Origin: Sinorhizobium psoraleae
Lineage (GTDB): Bacteria > Pseudomonadota > Alphaproteobacteria > Rhizobiales > Rhizobiaceae
Length of the DNA stretch: 64,000 bases
Direction of reading: 5' to 3'
Assembly: GCF_013283645.1 (NCBI RefSeq)
Contig: NZ_JABEKV010000001.1
Location: 1,706,246 to 1,770,245, forward strand
Shown here: piece after piece, positions 16,288 to 25,405 of the stretch
Layout: each line of letters opens with the position of its first letter
How positions within the stretch are numbered: the first letter of the stretch is position 1
Made by a program: the position numbers and the translations under genes
Notes under the pieces: generated by a model
Databases searched by the model: none
Seen by the model: the letters and a program-made list of their open reading frames with translations, nothing else
What the model was told of the DNA's origin: nothing

Positions 16288-16928
16288 TCGCCGCTCCCTG
16301 CCGGTTTCGGAGCGAGCGCGATCAGGGCGGCCCGCATCCGTTCGAGAAAGGCTTCCTTTTCTTCGCCGGGGTCAATGCGCAGCGCCTTGCCGAAGGTGAC
16401 GGTGCAGATCAGCGGGATCGGCACGATCTCGCCCTTCGGCATGACGCGGTTGAGATTATTGATCCACACCGGCACGAGCTCGACCTCCGGGCGCTCGGTG
16501 ACCAGATGGAAGATGCCGCTCTTGAAGGGCAGCAGCCTTTCGTCGGTCTGGTTTCGCGTACCCTCGGGAAAGACGATCAGTGACGAGCCGGCGTCGATCG
16601 CCGAGGCCATCAGCGCGATCGGGTCCTCGGTTCGCTTTTCCCGATCGCGCTCGATCAGCACCGCATTGAAGACGTCGCGTCCGATGAAGGCGTCGGTGTG
16701 AGATTTCAGCCAGTATTCAGCGCCGGCCACCGGGCGGGTGCGATGCCTCAGCCTCGGCGGCAGCACGGCCCAGACCAGCACGAAATCTCCGTGGCTCGAA
16801 TGGTTGGCAAAATAGATGCAGGGTTTGGCCGGCAATCCCTCTTCCGGCCATATGGCGCGAACCGCGGTTATCGCGCGGGCAAACAGAACGAAGGCAGCCG
16901 CAGCGACCTTCGCAACCAAAGCCTTCAT
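16284..16928 (-). CDS. PlsC-like lysophospholipid acyltransferase
   Basis: 214 residues. One N-terminal hydrophobic helix (about 8-25) is followed by the acyltransferase motifs: block I NHSSHGDFV (H-x4-D), block II around IGRDVFNAVLIERDREKR and block III FPEGTRN. This predicts transfer of an acyl chain to a lysophospholipid or to a related polar alcohol at the membrane. It is the first gene of the operon; no regulator is adjacent. Compared with housekeeping PlsC (about 240-260 residues) it is short but complete in motifs. Confidence 0.92.
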   Translation of the reverse strand: MKALVAKVAAAAFVLFARAITAVRAIWPEEGLPAKPCIYFANHSSHGDFVLVWAVLPPRLRHRTRPVAGAEYWLKSHTDAFIGRDVFNAVLIERDREKRTEDPIALMASAIDAGSSLIVFPEGTRNQTDERLLPFKSGIFHLVTERPEVELVPVWINNLNRVMPKGEIVPIPLICTVTFGKALRIDPGEEKEAFLERMRAALIALAPKPAGSGE

Positions 16929-17240
16929 CCGGATTCAACCCCCGCCGGCCCCCATGACGTTCATGAAACTGTAGCACGGCGGCGGCGGCAGGGAAGATGC
17001 CTTGTTTGGTGCAAAGCGGAAGGGCCGCGAGGGTGCCCGCCGAGCGCTGCGCATGTTACTTCACGGCGATCGAAGAACTTTGACGAAGCCGACCAGGATG
17101 CTAAACACGGAAGGAACAAGGACGAGGAAGAACGGTCCCTGCGCCGGCTTCGCGCCGGAAACCGCCGCGGCGCGCTTCAGTCTGTAATTGCCGGCGTCGA
17201 CGCATGACAGACATTCGCCGGAGGCTCCCCGGCGTTCGAC
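16929..17240. other. Spacer between phospholipid operon and cyclase gene
   Basis: 312 bp. It should hold the promoter of the four-gene minus-strand operon at its left end. Short open frames are present but lack ribosome sites and typical codon use. No repeat of types M, R or H is seen. Confidence 0.5.
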
Positions 17241-17978
17241 TCAGATTGCGTAAAGCTCAACCGGCTTATCGAAGCCTTTCAGGCGGTATTCACGGCCTTC
17301 GCTTTCAGCCGTTTGGTTCTTCGCCCGCTCGCAAACGGCCCTGGTGACGAGAATCCGCCCCGCTTCGGCCGCTGACTGGGCGCGAGCGGCAGTGTTCACC
17401 ACCGTTCCAATCGCAGTCAGGTCGCGATGCGATCGGCCGAACTCTCCGAAGCTGGCCTCGCCGGAGTCGATGCCGATGCCAACGCCGAGTTCGCTTTCGC
17501 GCAGGCCGGCACCCTCAGCCAGGTGACGTTCACGACGCAATTGGCAGCGGCGCTGGATTTCCCGCGCAGCGAGAACGGCACGTTCGGCGTGGTCCTGATG
17601 GGGGATCGGAAAGTTGAATATCGCCATGATCGCATCCCCGACCGTCTTGTTGAGAAGGCCGTCGAATTCCCAAATGGCCGTGGCACATTCGTCGTAGAAA
17701 TCATCCAGCAGCGACGAGACGGCATCTGCCGAGTAGGACTGCGAAAGCGTCGTATAGCCCCTCAGGTCTGCAAAAAGCACAGACACGTCAACAGTGATCT
17801 TGCGGGCTTTCATCACGCGCGTGAACATGAGCTCGCAGATCGTGCAGGTGTTCGGATTCATCCGGCTCGGGCGGATACCAAAGGCGCGGAAGGGAATGGA
17901 GGCCGGTCCGCGCAGAGGCACGGGGATACGCATCTGCTCCCAGCAGCCCTTGCAAATCCTCGATTGAGAAAACGACAT
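17241..17978 (-). CDS. Class III nucleotide cyclase with N-terminal CxxC pair
   Basis: 245 residues. The N-terminal 55 residues carry two CxxC pairs (C9-x-x-C12 and C45-x-x-C48) separated by PLRGPASIPFRAFGIRPSRM, suggesting a small zinc- or Fe-S-binding domain. The cyclase domain (about 60-245) has both metal aspartates (D71 in LFADLRGYTTL, D115 in KTVGDAIMAIF) and N195/R199 in TVVNTAARA, so it should be catalytically competent. No membrane segment. The Cys module may sense metal or redox state (inference). Confidence 0.9.
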   Translation of the reverse strand: MSFSQSRICKGCWEQMRIPVPLRGPASIPFRAFGIRPSRMNPNTCTICELMFTRVMKARKITVDVSVLFADLRGYTTLSQSYSADAVSSLLDDFYDECATAIWEFDGLLNKTVGDAIMAIFNFPIPHQDHAERAVLAAREIQRRCQLRRERHLAEGAGLRESELGVGIGIDSGEASFGEFGRSHRDLTAIGTVVNTAARAQSAAEAGRILVTRAVCERAKNQTAESEGREYRLKGFDKPVELYAI

Positions 17979-18068
17979 CTTGTCGCCCGCCCCATTTTGC
18001 GTCGCTAGGCGATTCTACCACATCTGAGTACGCAACCAATGGCCGGTCGGTGGAAACGCCGATCCGGC

Positions 18069-18122
18069 CTCGTCCTGTGCTCGTCACAGGAAACCAGCCG
18101 CGGCGCGTGCGCGCGGTGCTAT
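18069..18122. repeat. Type R element, half
   Basis: CTCGTCCTGTGCTCGTCACAGG AAACCAGCCGCGGCGCGT: one terminal palindrome, between the cyclase start and the SDR gene. Confidence 0.65.
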
Positions 18123-18211
18123 AGTCCGAGTGGGAATTCAAGAATGAACAGGTGTTACCGCCGCCGGCGCTGCGCGCCCGACGCGGCCGATCAAGCGGAG
18201 GAGGGGCGAAC

Positions 18212-18991
18212 GTGGGAAACGAACTCAAGCATGCGCCGGATTTCAGCCTGGCGGGCAAGGTGACATTCGTTACCGGCGCATCGCGCGGGATCGGCCGCGC
18301 CTGCGCCCTTGCGTGCGCCGCTGCCGGATCGGACATCGTGCTCGGCCTGCGCGACATTGCGGCGTCGACGGGACTGATCGCGGAAATCAGGGACATGGGC
18401 CGGAAGATCCTTCCCGTCAAGCTCGACCTTTCGAAGCGCGCCGATATCGAGGCCTCGGTCGCCGAGGCGGTCGCGACGTTTACGCGGATCGACGTGCTCG
18501 TCAACAATGTCGGGGTCGCGCCCGGCAATCTGGCGGAGGATGTCGTTGAGGCCGATCTCGACGAAATCCTGAACGTCAACGTCAAGGGCACGTTCCTGAT
18601 GACGCAGACCGTCGGCCGGCAGATGATTGCGCAAAAGGCGGGCCGCATCATCAACATCAGCTCGCAGGCGGGCACGGTGACGCTTCGCGGCGAGGCGATC
18701 TACTGCATGAGCAAGGCGGCGATCAACCACCTCTCCCGTTGCCTCGCCGCCGAATGGGCCCGCCACGGCATTACCGTCAACACCGTTGCCCCGACCTTCA
18801 TCTGGACAGACGGGACGAAGCCAGCGCTTTCCGACAAGGACTTCCACGAGCAGACGGTCGCGCATATTCCCTTGGGTCGCATCGGCGACACGGACGATGT
18901 CGTCGGCGCCGTCGTCTTCCTGGCCTCGCCGGCAGCATCGCTGATCACCGGACTGAACCTGCTCGTCGACGGAGGCTGGTCCGTCGCCTGA
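18212..18991 (+). CDS. SDR family oxidoreductase
   Basis: 259 residues, classical short-chain dehydrogenase. The nucleotide motif TGASRGIG is at about 21-28, then NNVG, and the catalytic S151, Y164 and K168 lie in ISSQAG and YCMSK. The C-terminal ITGLNLLVDGGWSVA is typical. It most resembles gluconate 5-dehydrogenase or 3-oxoacyl reductase-like members; the substrate is not deducible. The start is a GTG at 18212 with GGAGGAGGGG just before it; the frame extends 20 codons further upstream without a ribosome site. Confidence 0.9.
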   Translation: MGNELKHAPDFSLAGKVTFVTGASRGIGRACALACAAAGSDIVLGLRDIAASTGLIAEIRDMGRKILPVKLDLSKRADIEASVAEAVATFTRIDVLVNNVGVAPGNLAEDVVEADLDEILNVNVKGTFLMTQTVGRQMIAQKAGRIINISSQAGTVTLRGEAIYCMSKAAINHLSRCLAAEWARHGITVNTVAPTFIWTDGTKPALSDKDFHEQTVAHIPLGRIGDTDDVVGAVVFLASPAASLITGLNLLVDGGWSVA

Positions 18992-19087
18992 GGAGAGCGC
19001 AGGCGGGGCAGCTGAGGCGGGCGATGGCCAAAGCATTCTTTGGCCGTGCCGCGGCAGGGCGAAACTGATATCTTGCGCTTTCGGCCG

Positions 19088-19150
19088 CTCCGGCGCCGCG
19101 CGTTTTTCTTGAGCGCGCAAAGGTCGCTGCAGCCGTTTGATTGGCAGCAG
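19088..19150 (+). repeat. Type M element, left half
   Basis: GGCGCCGCGCGTTTTTCTTGAGCGCGCAAAGGTCGCTGCAGCCGTTTGATTGGCAGCA, between the SDR and reductase genes; it ends about 18 bp before the reductase ATG and so forms part of its leader. Confidence 0.75.
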
Positions 19151-19167
19151 CGCGAGGAGGAAAGGCC

Positions 19168-20088
19168 ATGCGGATCGCGGTGATGGGCTCGGGCGGCATC
19201 GGTGGCTATATCGGCCTCAGGCTCGCGAAAGCGGGCGAAGACGTTACTTTTATCGCACGCGGCGAGCACCTTTATGCGATGCGCAGCAACGGTCTCAGGC
19301 TCGAAAGCCCGCTCGGCGACGTCAGCCTGCCGAATGTCAACGCCACGGACGATCCCGCCGAAGCCGGAACCGTCGATCTCGTGATTTTCGCGGTGAAGCT
19401 GTACGACAGCGAGGAGGCGGCCGCCGCCATCCTCCCGATGGTCGGCCCGAAGACGACGGTCCTGACGTTGCAGAACGGCGTCGATGGCGTCGATCTCCTG
19501 GCGCGTTCCGTGCCACGCTCGCAGGTCGTCGCCGGCGCCATCTACATTTCCACCTATCTCGAAGCGCCGGGGCTGATCAGGCAGACGAGCGGGATGACGC
19601 AGATGACCGTCGGCGGGCGCAACGACCCGGCGATCGCCGCCTTCCGCGATGCCTGCGCGCTGGCCGAGGGCATCTCCCTCCAGGCGGTCGACGACGTCGA
19701 TCCGGTGCTGTGGATGAAGTTCGTGACGCTCGCCGCCTTTTCCGGCGGCACCAGCCTGATGCGCTCGGGCATCGGGGCGATTATTGCGGACCCGGAAGGC
19801 CGGATCTTCATGGAGCAATTGCGGGACGAGGGCATGGCGATCGCCGCCGCCAAGGGCCACCCGATGCCGGACGGCTATGTGCAGCAGACGACATCGCTCT
19901 GGCAAATGGTGCCGCCCGAGACGCAATCCTCCATGGCCAACGATCTTCAGCGCGGCAAGCGGCTCGAACTCGAATGGCTGTCGGGACGCATGCACTCCTT
20001 CGGAAAGGAACTCGAAGTGCCGACCCCGGCCCACACGGCGGTCTATCGGGCGCTTCATCTCTACGCGGACGGGGCTCCGGCGCGGTGA
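19168..20088 (+). CDS. 2-dehydropantoate 2-reductase family protein
   Basis: 306 residues. The N-terminal Rossmann motif GSGGIGGYIG (about 7-16) and DLVIFAVKLYDS lead to the catalytic lysine in MKFVTLAAFSGGT (about residue 176), then the C-terminal helical domain with the substrate-binding S/D region. The protein belongs to the KPR/PanE superfamily, which reduces ketopantoate with NADPH; many bacterial members act on other 2-oxo acids, so pantothenate synthesis is not assured. ATG 19168 follows GAGGAGGAAAGG. The SDR gene 180 bp upstream may share its pathway. Confidence 0.9.
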   Translation: MRIAVMGSGGIGGYIGLRLAKAGEDVTFIARGEHLYAMRSNGLRLESPLGDVSLPNVNATDDPAEAGTVDLVIFAVKLYDSEEAAAAILPMVGPKTTVLTLQNGVDGVDLLARSVPRSQVVAGAIYISTYLEAPGLIRQTSGMTQMTVGGRNDPAIAAFRDACALAEGISLQAVDDVDPVLWMKFVTLAAFSGGTSLMRSGIGAIIADPEGRIFMEQLRDEGMAIAAAKGHPMPDGYVQQTTSLWQMVPPETQSSMANDLQRGKRLELEWLSGRMHSFGKELEVPTPAHTAVYRALHLYADGAPAR

Positions 20089-20111
20089 GGGGCTCTATCG
20101 CGCGATCTCCC

Positions 20112-20555
20112 AATGACGCCGCACGGCTTCGGGTTCCACAGTACACGACAGAAGCGTAGTGGCATTGGCGGATTCTTTTTCTCCCTCATTCCTGTGCTTG
20201 TCACAGGAATCCAGCAGCGCCGCGTCCGCGGCGCGGAAGAGTCTTTTTCAGCCCAAGGACTTGGGCTGACTGGATTCCTGTGACGAGCACAGGAATGAGG
20301 GCAGGAGGAGATGCGTTATCGTACCGTGACCAATGAGGCCGCACGTCTTCGGACCCCACAGTACACGACAGAAGCGTAGTGGTATTGGCGGATACTCTTT
20401 CTCCCTCATTCCTGTGCTTGTCACAGGAATCGAGCAGCGCCGCGTCCGCGGCGCGGAAGAGTCTTTTCAGCCCAAGGACTTGGGCTGGCTGGATTCCTGT
20501 GACAAGCACAGGAATGAGGCAGGGGGAGATGCGTTACCGTACCGTGACCAATGAG
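20112..20555. repeat. 220-bp tandem duplication, each unit with a complete type R element
   Basis: CACAGTACACGACAGAAGCGTAG occurs at 20138 and again 220 bp later, and the following bases agree closely through both units. Each unit holds a full R element (20185-20300 and 20405-20519) with the interior GCGTCCGCGGCGCGGAAGAG and AGCCCAAGGACTTGGGCT palindromes. The units differ at scattered single bases, so the duplication is not very recent or was tolerated through drift. Confidence 0.85.
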
Positions 20556-20573
20556 GCCGAAGCTGGCTTGATC

Positions 20574-20760
20574 GAACGCGCAAAGGTCGCTGTCGCAACT
20601 TGAATTGCTGCATGATTTTATCCTCAAATCGATTCCGATTTGAAGAATCATCTCTACAGCGCCGCGCGTCTGACAAGATGCGCAAAGGTCGCTGTAGCAA
20701 CTTTGAATTGCTGCATGATTTTGTCCTCAAATCGATTCCGATTTGAAGAATCATGCAGTA
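20574..20760 (+). repeat. Two consecutive type M elements
   Basis: A 5'-shortened copy (20574-20651) is followed at once by a full copy (20654-20760) whose right palindromes are the same (AAATCGATTCCGATTT). The second ends 33 bp before the nuclease-family ATG. Together with the duplication above, 20089-20793 is a 700-bp repeat block without a gene. Confidence 0.85.
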
Positions 20761-20793
20761 AGCTCCGCGGCAATTTCTCACCGGAATTGCCCG

Positions 20794-21900
20794 ATGTCGC
20801 TTCGCCTTGCCACCTTCAATATCGAAAACCTCATGAGCCGGTTCGATTTCTCCGGCTTTCGCAACCAGTTGAAGCAGGATCGCGTGTTGAGGCTGTTCGA
20901 GGTCCGCAGCGAGGCGGAGTATCAGCGGCTGGAGGAGGCGCGCACCATCGCGCATACGGACGACACGCGGCAGATGTCGGCGCTCGCCATCGCCGACTGC
21001 GACGCGGATATCCTCTGCCTGCAGGAGGCCGACAACATGGCGGCGCTGCAGGCCTTCGAATACGGCTATCTGTTCCGCATGGTCGGCAACGGCTACCGGC
21101 AGAAATACCTGATCGAGGGCAATGATTCGCGCGGCATCGACGTCGCCGTGCTGACGCGCGAGAAGACGCGCGACGGCCAGCCGATCGAGTGCCTCGAGGT
21201 GAAAAGCCATGCGGGGCTTACCTATGCCGACCTCGACCTTTTCAACGATGAGCTGGCGCAAACCAACCGGCCTGCCGACCGCATCTTCAAGCGCGACTGC
21301 CTGGAGCTGGATTTGAGGATCGGCGGCCGGCCGCTGACGCTTTACGTGGTGCACTTCAAGTCGATGGGGCCGGCGCGCGAAGGACTCGACGGCCGGCAGG
21401 CGACGATGCCGCTGCGCGTGGCGGAGGCGAAGGCCGTGCGCCATATCATCGAGAGCCGCTTCGGGCGGGGCCGCACGGCCGACAAGATGTTCGCGATCTG
21501 CGGCGACATGAACGATTACCAGGAGAAGGTGGCGATCCGCGGCGACCGGCGCAACGGCTATGAATTCGTGCCGAGCGAGGAGGGGACAAGCGCGCTCGAC
21601 GTCTTCACCATGGACGGCTTCGTCGAAAACCCGATGCTGCGCCGGCCGGTGCTCGACCGCTGGACCCTGTTTCACAGCCGGGGGCCCGAGGAGCGGCATC
21701 TCTGCCAGCTCGACTATATCTGGCTGTCGCCGGCGCTCGCGAGCCGCAACGCAAGCCGGGTGCCGGAGATCATCCGCGCCGGCCAGCCGTTCCGGACGAT
21801 CTTTCCGGCCGGGCAGGAGGTGGAGCGCTATCCGCGCACCGGCTGGGACCGGCCGAAGGCCTCCGACCATTGCCCGGTCGCGATGACACTGGATATCTGA
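20794..21900 (+). CDS. Endonuclease/exonuclease/phosphatase (EEP) family protein
   Basis: 368 residues. EEP motifs: ATFNIENL (metal Asn), CLQEADN (catalytic Glu), VVHFKSMG, CGDMND (metal Asp/Asn) and the final ASDHCPVAM with the catalytic His. Such enzymes cleave phosphodiesters in nucleic acids, lipids or nucleotides. No signal peptide. ATG 20794 is used; the upstream part of the frame is encoded by the type M repeat. The stop is separated by 2 bp from the NUDIX gene start, so the two genes are translationally linked. Confidence 0.9.
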   Translation: MSLRLATFNIENLMSRFDFSGFRNQLKQDRVLRLFEVRSEAEYQRLEEARTIAHTDDTRQMSALAIADCDADILCLQEADNMAALQAFEYGYLFRMVGNGYRQKYLIEGNDSRGIDVAVLTREKTRDGQPIECLEVKSHAGLTYADLDLFNDELAQTNRPADRIFKRDCLELDLRIGGRPLTLYVVHFKSMGPAREGLDGRQATMPLRVAEAKAVRHIIESRFGRGRTADKMFAICGDMNDYQEKVAIRGDRRNGYEFVPSEEGTSALDVFTMDGFVENPMLRRPVLDRWTLFHSRGPEERHLCQLDYIWLSPALASRNASRVPEIIRAGQPFRTIFPAGQEVERYPRTGWDRPKASDHCPVAMTLDI

Positions 21901-21902
21901 CC

Positions 21903-22652
21903 ATGAACCTTCTTGAAAGCAACCGCGCAGAGTGGCCGGCCGAGGGCACGGTTTTCCCGGTCTCGGCTGTCCGGATCGACGTTTCCCCGGAGCCGCATCC
22001 GTTCCACCTGGCCGAGGTGGAACGCGCGCAGGAAAGCTGGCAGCGCGAGATTGCCGCAAACCCGCATCTCTTCGACGGCAGGATGGTGCTGCAGCGGGCG
22101 ATCCGCATCGAGGAGGGGCGCATTGTCGCCAACGCCCATGTCGTGCCCTATTCGACCTTCCTCTGGTGGCGCAAGAGTCGCGCGCCCGGGGCCCTGCATA
22201 TCTTCGCGATGCCGATGCTGCTTTCGTCCGACGGCGCGATGATCGCCATCCGCATGGGAAGCCACACGGCCAATGCCGGACGCGTCTACAGCCCCGGCGG
22301 CTCGCTGGAGCCCGAGGATATCGTCGACGGACGTTGTGATATCGACGGCAATATTGCGCGTGAGGTGCGGGAGGAGACAGGCATCGAGCTCTCCGACGCG
22401 ACAGCCGAGCCCGGCTATCACGCGGTGCACATGAAGGGGACTGTCGTCGTGTTCCGCACCCACCGGCTGGCGGCGACGGCCGACGAGCTCGTTTCGCGGG
22501 TGGCCGGGCATGTCTCGACCGACCCGCATCCGGAAATCGACGAGGCCGTGGCGATCCGCGGGCCGGAGCCCGATGCGCACAACTATCCGGACTTCTTCCC
22601 GGCGATTCTTGAGTGGTATTTTGCGAAGAACGGCGGATGGGCCGATCCCTAA
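21903..22652 (+). CDS. NUDIX hydrolase
   Basis: 249 residues. The Nudix box lies at about 135-170 as GGSLEPED ... with an insertion before REVREETGI, giving the REx2EE core. An unusual N-terminal half (about 110 residues, with HVVPYSTFLWWRKS) precedes it, as in larger Nudix proteins. The hydrolysed substrate (nucleotide sugar, NADH, cap-like) is not predictable. It starts 2 bp after the EEP gene stop. Confidence 0.88.
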   Translation: MNLLESNRAEWPAEGTVFPVSAVRIDVSPEPHPFHLAEVERAQESWQREIAANPHLFDGRMVLQRAIRIEEGRIVANAHVVPYSTFLWWRKSRAPGALHIFAMPMLLSSDGAMIAIRMGSHTANAGRVYSPGGSLEPEDIVDGRCDIDGNIAREVREETGIELSDATAEPGYHAVHMKGTVVVFRTHRLAATADELVSRVAGHVSTDPHPEIDEAVAIRGPEPDAHNYPDFFPAILEWYFAKNGGWADP

Positions 22653-22690
22653 AACGCTCAAATTGAACTCTATGCTTTGACGAACCAGCG

Positions 22691-23509
22691 GTGGGGCATG
22701 CTGCCGTGAGCGCCACAAAACTCCTGCTGATCCTGCCGCTGATGGCGATCTTCGCCTATGTGTCGCTTGTTGGCTTGGTGTATTTTTCGCAGCGCGCCCT
22801 CCTGTATCCCGGCGTGAGCGCGACCCTCGCGCCAGAGCAGCCGAGTTGGGGCGAAAACGCATACATCAAGACGCCGGACGGAGAGACGCTTCATGGACTC
22901 TACAGTCAGGGCGACGCGGACAAGCCGGCCGTGCTGCTCTTCTTCGGAAACGGTGACCGGGCCGACAATTACGACTTTCTTGCACAGGCGCTGGCCGCGC
23001 GCGGCATTGGATTGCTGGCGATTTCCTATCGCGGCTATCCGGGATCGACCGGCTCCCCGAGCGAGGAGGGGCTGCTGACCGACGGCATCGCCGCGTTCGA
23101 CTGGCTTTCAGGACGCTCCAGAAGCGGGATCATTGTGCTGGGCCGCTCGCTCGGCTCGGGCGTCGCCGTGAACACGGCCGCGCAGAGGCCTGCCGTCGGT
23201 GTCATCCTCGTGTCCGCATACCTCTCGGTTCTTTCGGTCGCGCAGACGCATTATCCGTTCTATCCGGTTGCGCTTCTTCTCAAGGATCCCTTCCGTTCCG
23301 ACCTCATTATTGCGAAGGTGAAACAACCGAAGCTGTTCATCCACGGTCGACTTGACGGCAGCATACCGCTGTCTTCGGGCGAGGCCCTGTACCGCATCGC
23401 TCCCGAGCCGAAGCAAAAAGTGATCTACGACGGCCTGGGTCACAACGACATCTGGAACGAAAGTACGGTCGGCCATGTGATCCGCTTCGTGGAGGCGCTG
23501 AGACGATAG
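22691..23509 (+). CDS. Membrane-anchored alpha/beta hydrolase
   Basis: 272 residues. An N-terminal hydrophobic helix (about 10-32) anchors or exports the protein. The hydrolase core has the nucleophile S153 in GRSLGSG, D222 in HGRLDGSIP and H251 in DGLGHND, a complete triad. The family (BEM46/YfhR-like) includes peptidases and lipases of unknown physiological role. The listed start is a GTG at 22691; a GTG at 22706 is also possible. The gene follows the NUDIX gene by 38 bp. Confidence 0.85.
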   Translation: MGHAAVSATKLLLILPLMAIFAYVSLVGLVYFSQRALLYPGVSATLAPEQPSWGENAYIKTPDGETLHGLYSQGDADKPAVLLFFGNGDRADNYDFLAQALAARGIGLLAISYRGYPGSTGSPSEEGLLTDGIAAFDWLSGRSRSGIIVLGRSLGSGVAVNTAAQRPAVGVILVSAYLSVLSVAQTHYPFYPVALLLKDPFRSDLIIAKVKQPKLFIHGRLDGSIPLSSGEALYRIAPEPKQKVIYDGLGHNDIWNESTVGHVIRFVEALRR

Positions 23510-23619
23510 AGGCCGTCAGGCAGCGGCGACTGCCGGGATCTCCGATCCCACTCCGTTGCCTCTTTCGACGTCTGTGAGAGAGGGCTAAAGTACAACGTAC
23601 TGCGTGTGGAGATGGCGGG

Positions 23620-25350
23620 ATGGCGAACGAGCGTGTCGAGCGGCGACTTGCGGTTATTATGGCCACCGATATCGTCGGCTACTCGCGGCTGATGGAGGCC
23701 GACGAAACCTCCACGCTTACCGCGATGAAGCGCTTGCAAGGCTCCATAGTCGCTCCGAACATCGCCGCACGCGGCGGCCGTATCGTGAAGCTGATGGGCG
23801 ACGGCTCGCTCGTCGTCTTCAACTCGGCGGTCGACGCGGTGGACTGCGCGATATCGCTTCAGGAAGAACTGGCGTCCGATCAGAAGGACGTGGCGATCGA
23901 CGACCGCATCCTCTTCAGGATCGGGATCAATCTCGCCGATGTTGTCATCGAGGGGGATGACCTGTTCGGCGACGGCGTCAACGTCGCCGCTCGCCTGGAG
24001 GCAACCGCCGGGCCGGGCGGCATATGCATCGCCGATGTTGTCCATCGGCAACTCGGCGTAAAGAATTGTTCGGCCTTTTGGGACGGCGGCGAGATAGCGC
24101 TGAAGAACATCGCGCGGCCCGTGCACGTCTGGCACTGGAAGGACGCGCCGACGGTCGGGCCATCCACGTCTTCGGCGGCGCGAACGTCGATCGCCGTTCT
24201 GCCGTTCGAGAATCTCAGCGGCTCGCCGGACCAGGATTTTTTCAGCGACGGCATCACCGAGGACATCATCAGCGGCCTTGCCCGGTTTCGTTCGCTGTCC
24301 GTCGTCGCCGCCAGTTCATCCTTCAGCTTTCGCGGGAAGGATGCGGGGCTCAAGGAAATCGGCAAAAGGCTCTCCGCCACCTATCTGGTCGAGGGTAGCG
24401 TTCGACGGTCGGGTGAACGGATGCGCATCACGGCGCGGCTTATAGAGGCCGCAAGCGGAACGCACCTGTGGTCGGAACACTACGACCGCAGCGTCACCGA
24501 TATTTTCGCCGTCCAGGACGAGGTGACGCGGATGATCGTCTCGACGCTCGTCGGGCAGATCGAGAGCGCCGACGTCCGGCAGGCGCTGCGCAAGCCGACG
24601 ACGAGTCTTGCGGCCTACGAATTCTTCCTGCGCGGGCTGGTGCATATCCGGGGCTATGGCGCCGACGACAACGAACAGGCCCGCATGATGTTCGAGGCGG
24701 CAGTCGAACGTGACCCGCAATTCGGGCTCGCCCACGCATATCTGGCACTCGCGAGACTGGCACTTCACGGCTACGCCAATGCGCCGGCCGATATTCTGGA
24801 CGCGGCTCTGGCGCTTGCTCAAAAGGCGGTGCGGCTCGATGGAGGTGACAGCGGCTGCGAGCGCTTGCTGGCCCTCATGCATTACTTCCGCCGGGATTTC
24901 GAGCTGGCGGAACGGCATTATCGCCGCGCCTATCAGTTGAACCCCAACGATGCGAACACGATGGTGCAGATGGGCGGGCTGCTCGCGCGGCGCGGCAGGC
25001 TCGAGGAGGCGATGCAGTGGATCGACGAGGGTTTGCGCCTCAATCCATTCCCGCCGCAATGGTATAGCGTAGCCCTCGGCAACACCCTCTATATACTCGG
25101 GCGATACGAAGAAGCGGCGGCGGCGCTCAAGGAGCAGCCCAATCCGGGCCAGTTCACCTGCGCACGCCTCGTTGCCTGCTACGCACAATCCGGAAACGCG
25201 GCCGCGACCGAGGAAGCGAAGGCGCGCCTTCTGAAACTCCGCCCGGATTTTTCGACGGAAGACTTCATCACGCGCGGCCTGCTCCTGGAGCGTCCCGAGC
25301 AGCGCGAGATGTTCCGGGAGGGCTTGCTGAAGGCCGGCCTGCCGGCGTGA
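23620..25350 (+). CDS. Class III cyclase with TolB-like and TPR domains, soluble
   Basis: 576 residues. Cyclase domain 1-170 with D17 (MATDIVGYSRL), D61 (KLMGDGSLVVF) and N121/R125 (GDGVNVAARLEA). A TolB/FlgO-like domain follows (about 188-320, TSIAVLPFENLSGSPDQDF to FAVQDEVTRMI) and then TPRs (335-560). Unlike the cyclase at 4636 it has no membrane helix between the catalytic and TolB-like parts. The sensed signal is presumably bound by the TPR part (inference). Confidence 0.92.
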   Translation: MANERVERRLAVIMATDIVGYSRLMEADETSTLTAMKRLQGSIVAPNIAARGGRIVKLMGDGSLVVFNSAVDAVDCAISLQEELASDQKDVAIDDRILFRIGINLADVVIEGDDLFGDGVNVAARLEATAGPGGICIADVVHRQLGVKNCSAFWDGGEIALKNIARPVHVWHWKDAPTVGPSTSSAARTSIAVLPFENLSGSPDQDFFSDGITEDIISGLARFRSLSVVAASSSFSFRGKDAGLKEIGKRLSATYLVEGSVRRSGERMRITARLIEAASGTHLWSEHYDRSVTDIFAVQDEVTRMIVSTLVGQIESADVRQALRKPTTSLAAYEFFLRGLVHIRGYGADDNEQARMMFEAAVERDPQFGLAHAYLALARLALHGYANAPADILDAALALAQKAVRLDGGDSGCERLLALMHYFRRDFELAERHYRRAYQLNPNDANTMVQMGGLLARRGRLEEAMQWIDEGLRLNPFPPQWYSVALGNTLYILGRYEEAAAALKEQPNPGQFTCARLVACYAQSGNAAATEEAKARLLKLRPDFSTEDFITRGLLLERPEQREMFREGLLKAGLPA

Positions 25351-25405
25351 AGCGGGCGGTCGCCAGCGCGATTCGGTTGCGTATCTGCCAGAGCCTCATG
25401 TAGCC

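Noticed and set aside
20467..22716. 749-codon minus-strand frame
   Set aside because: Runs antisense through the EEP and NUDIX genes and through several repeats; no protein family resemblance.
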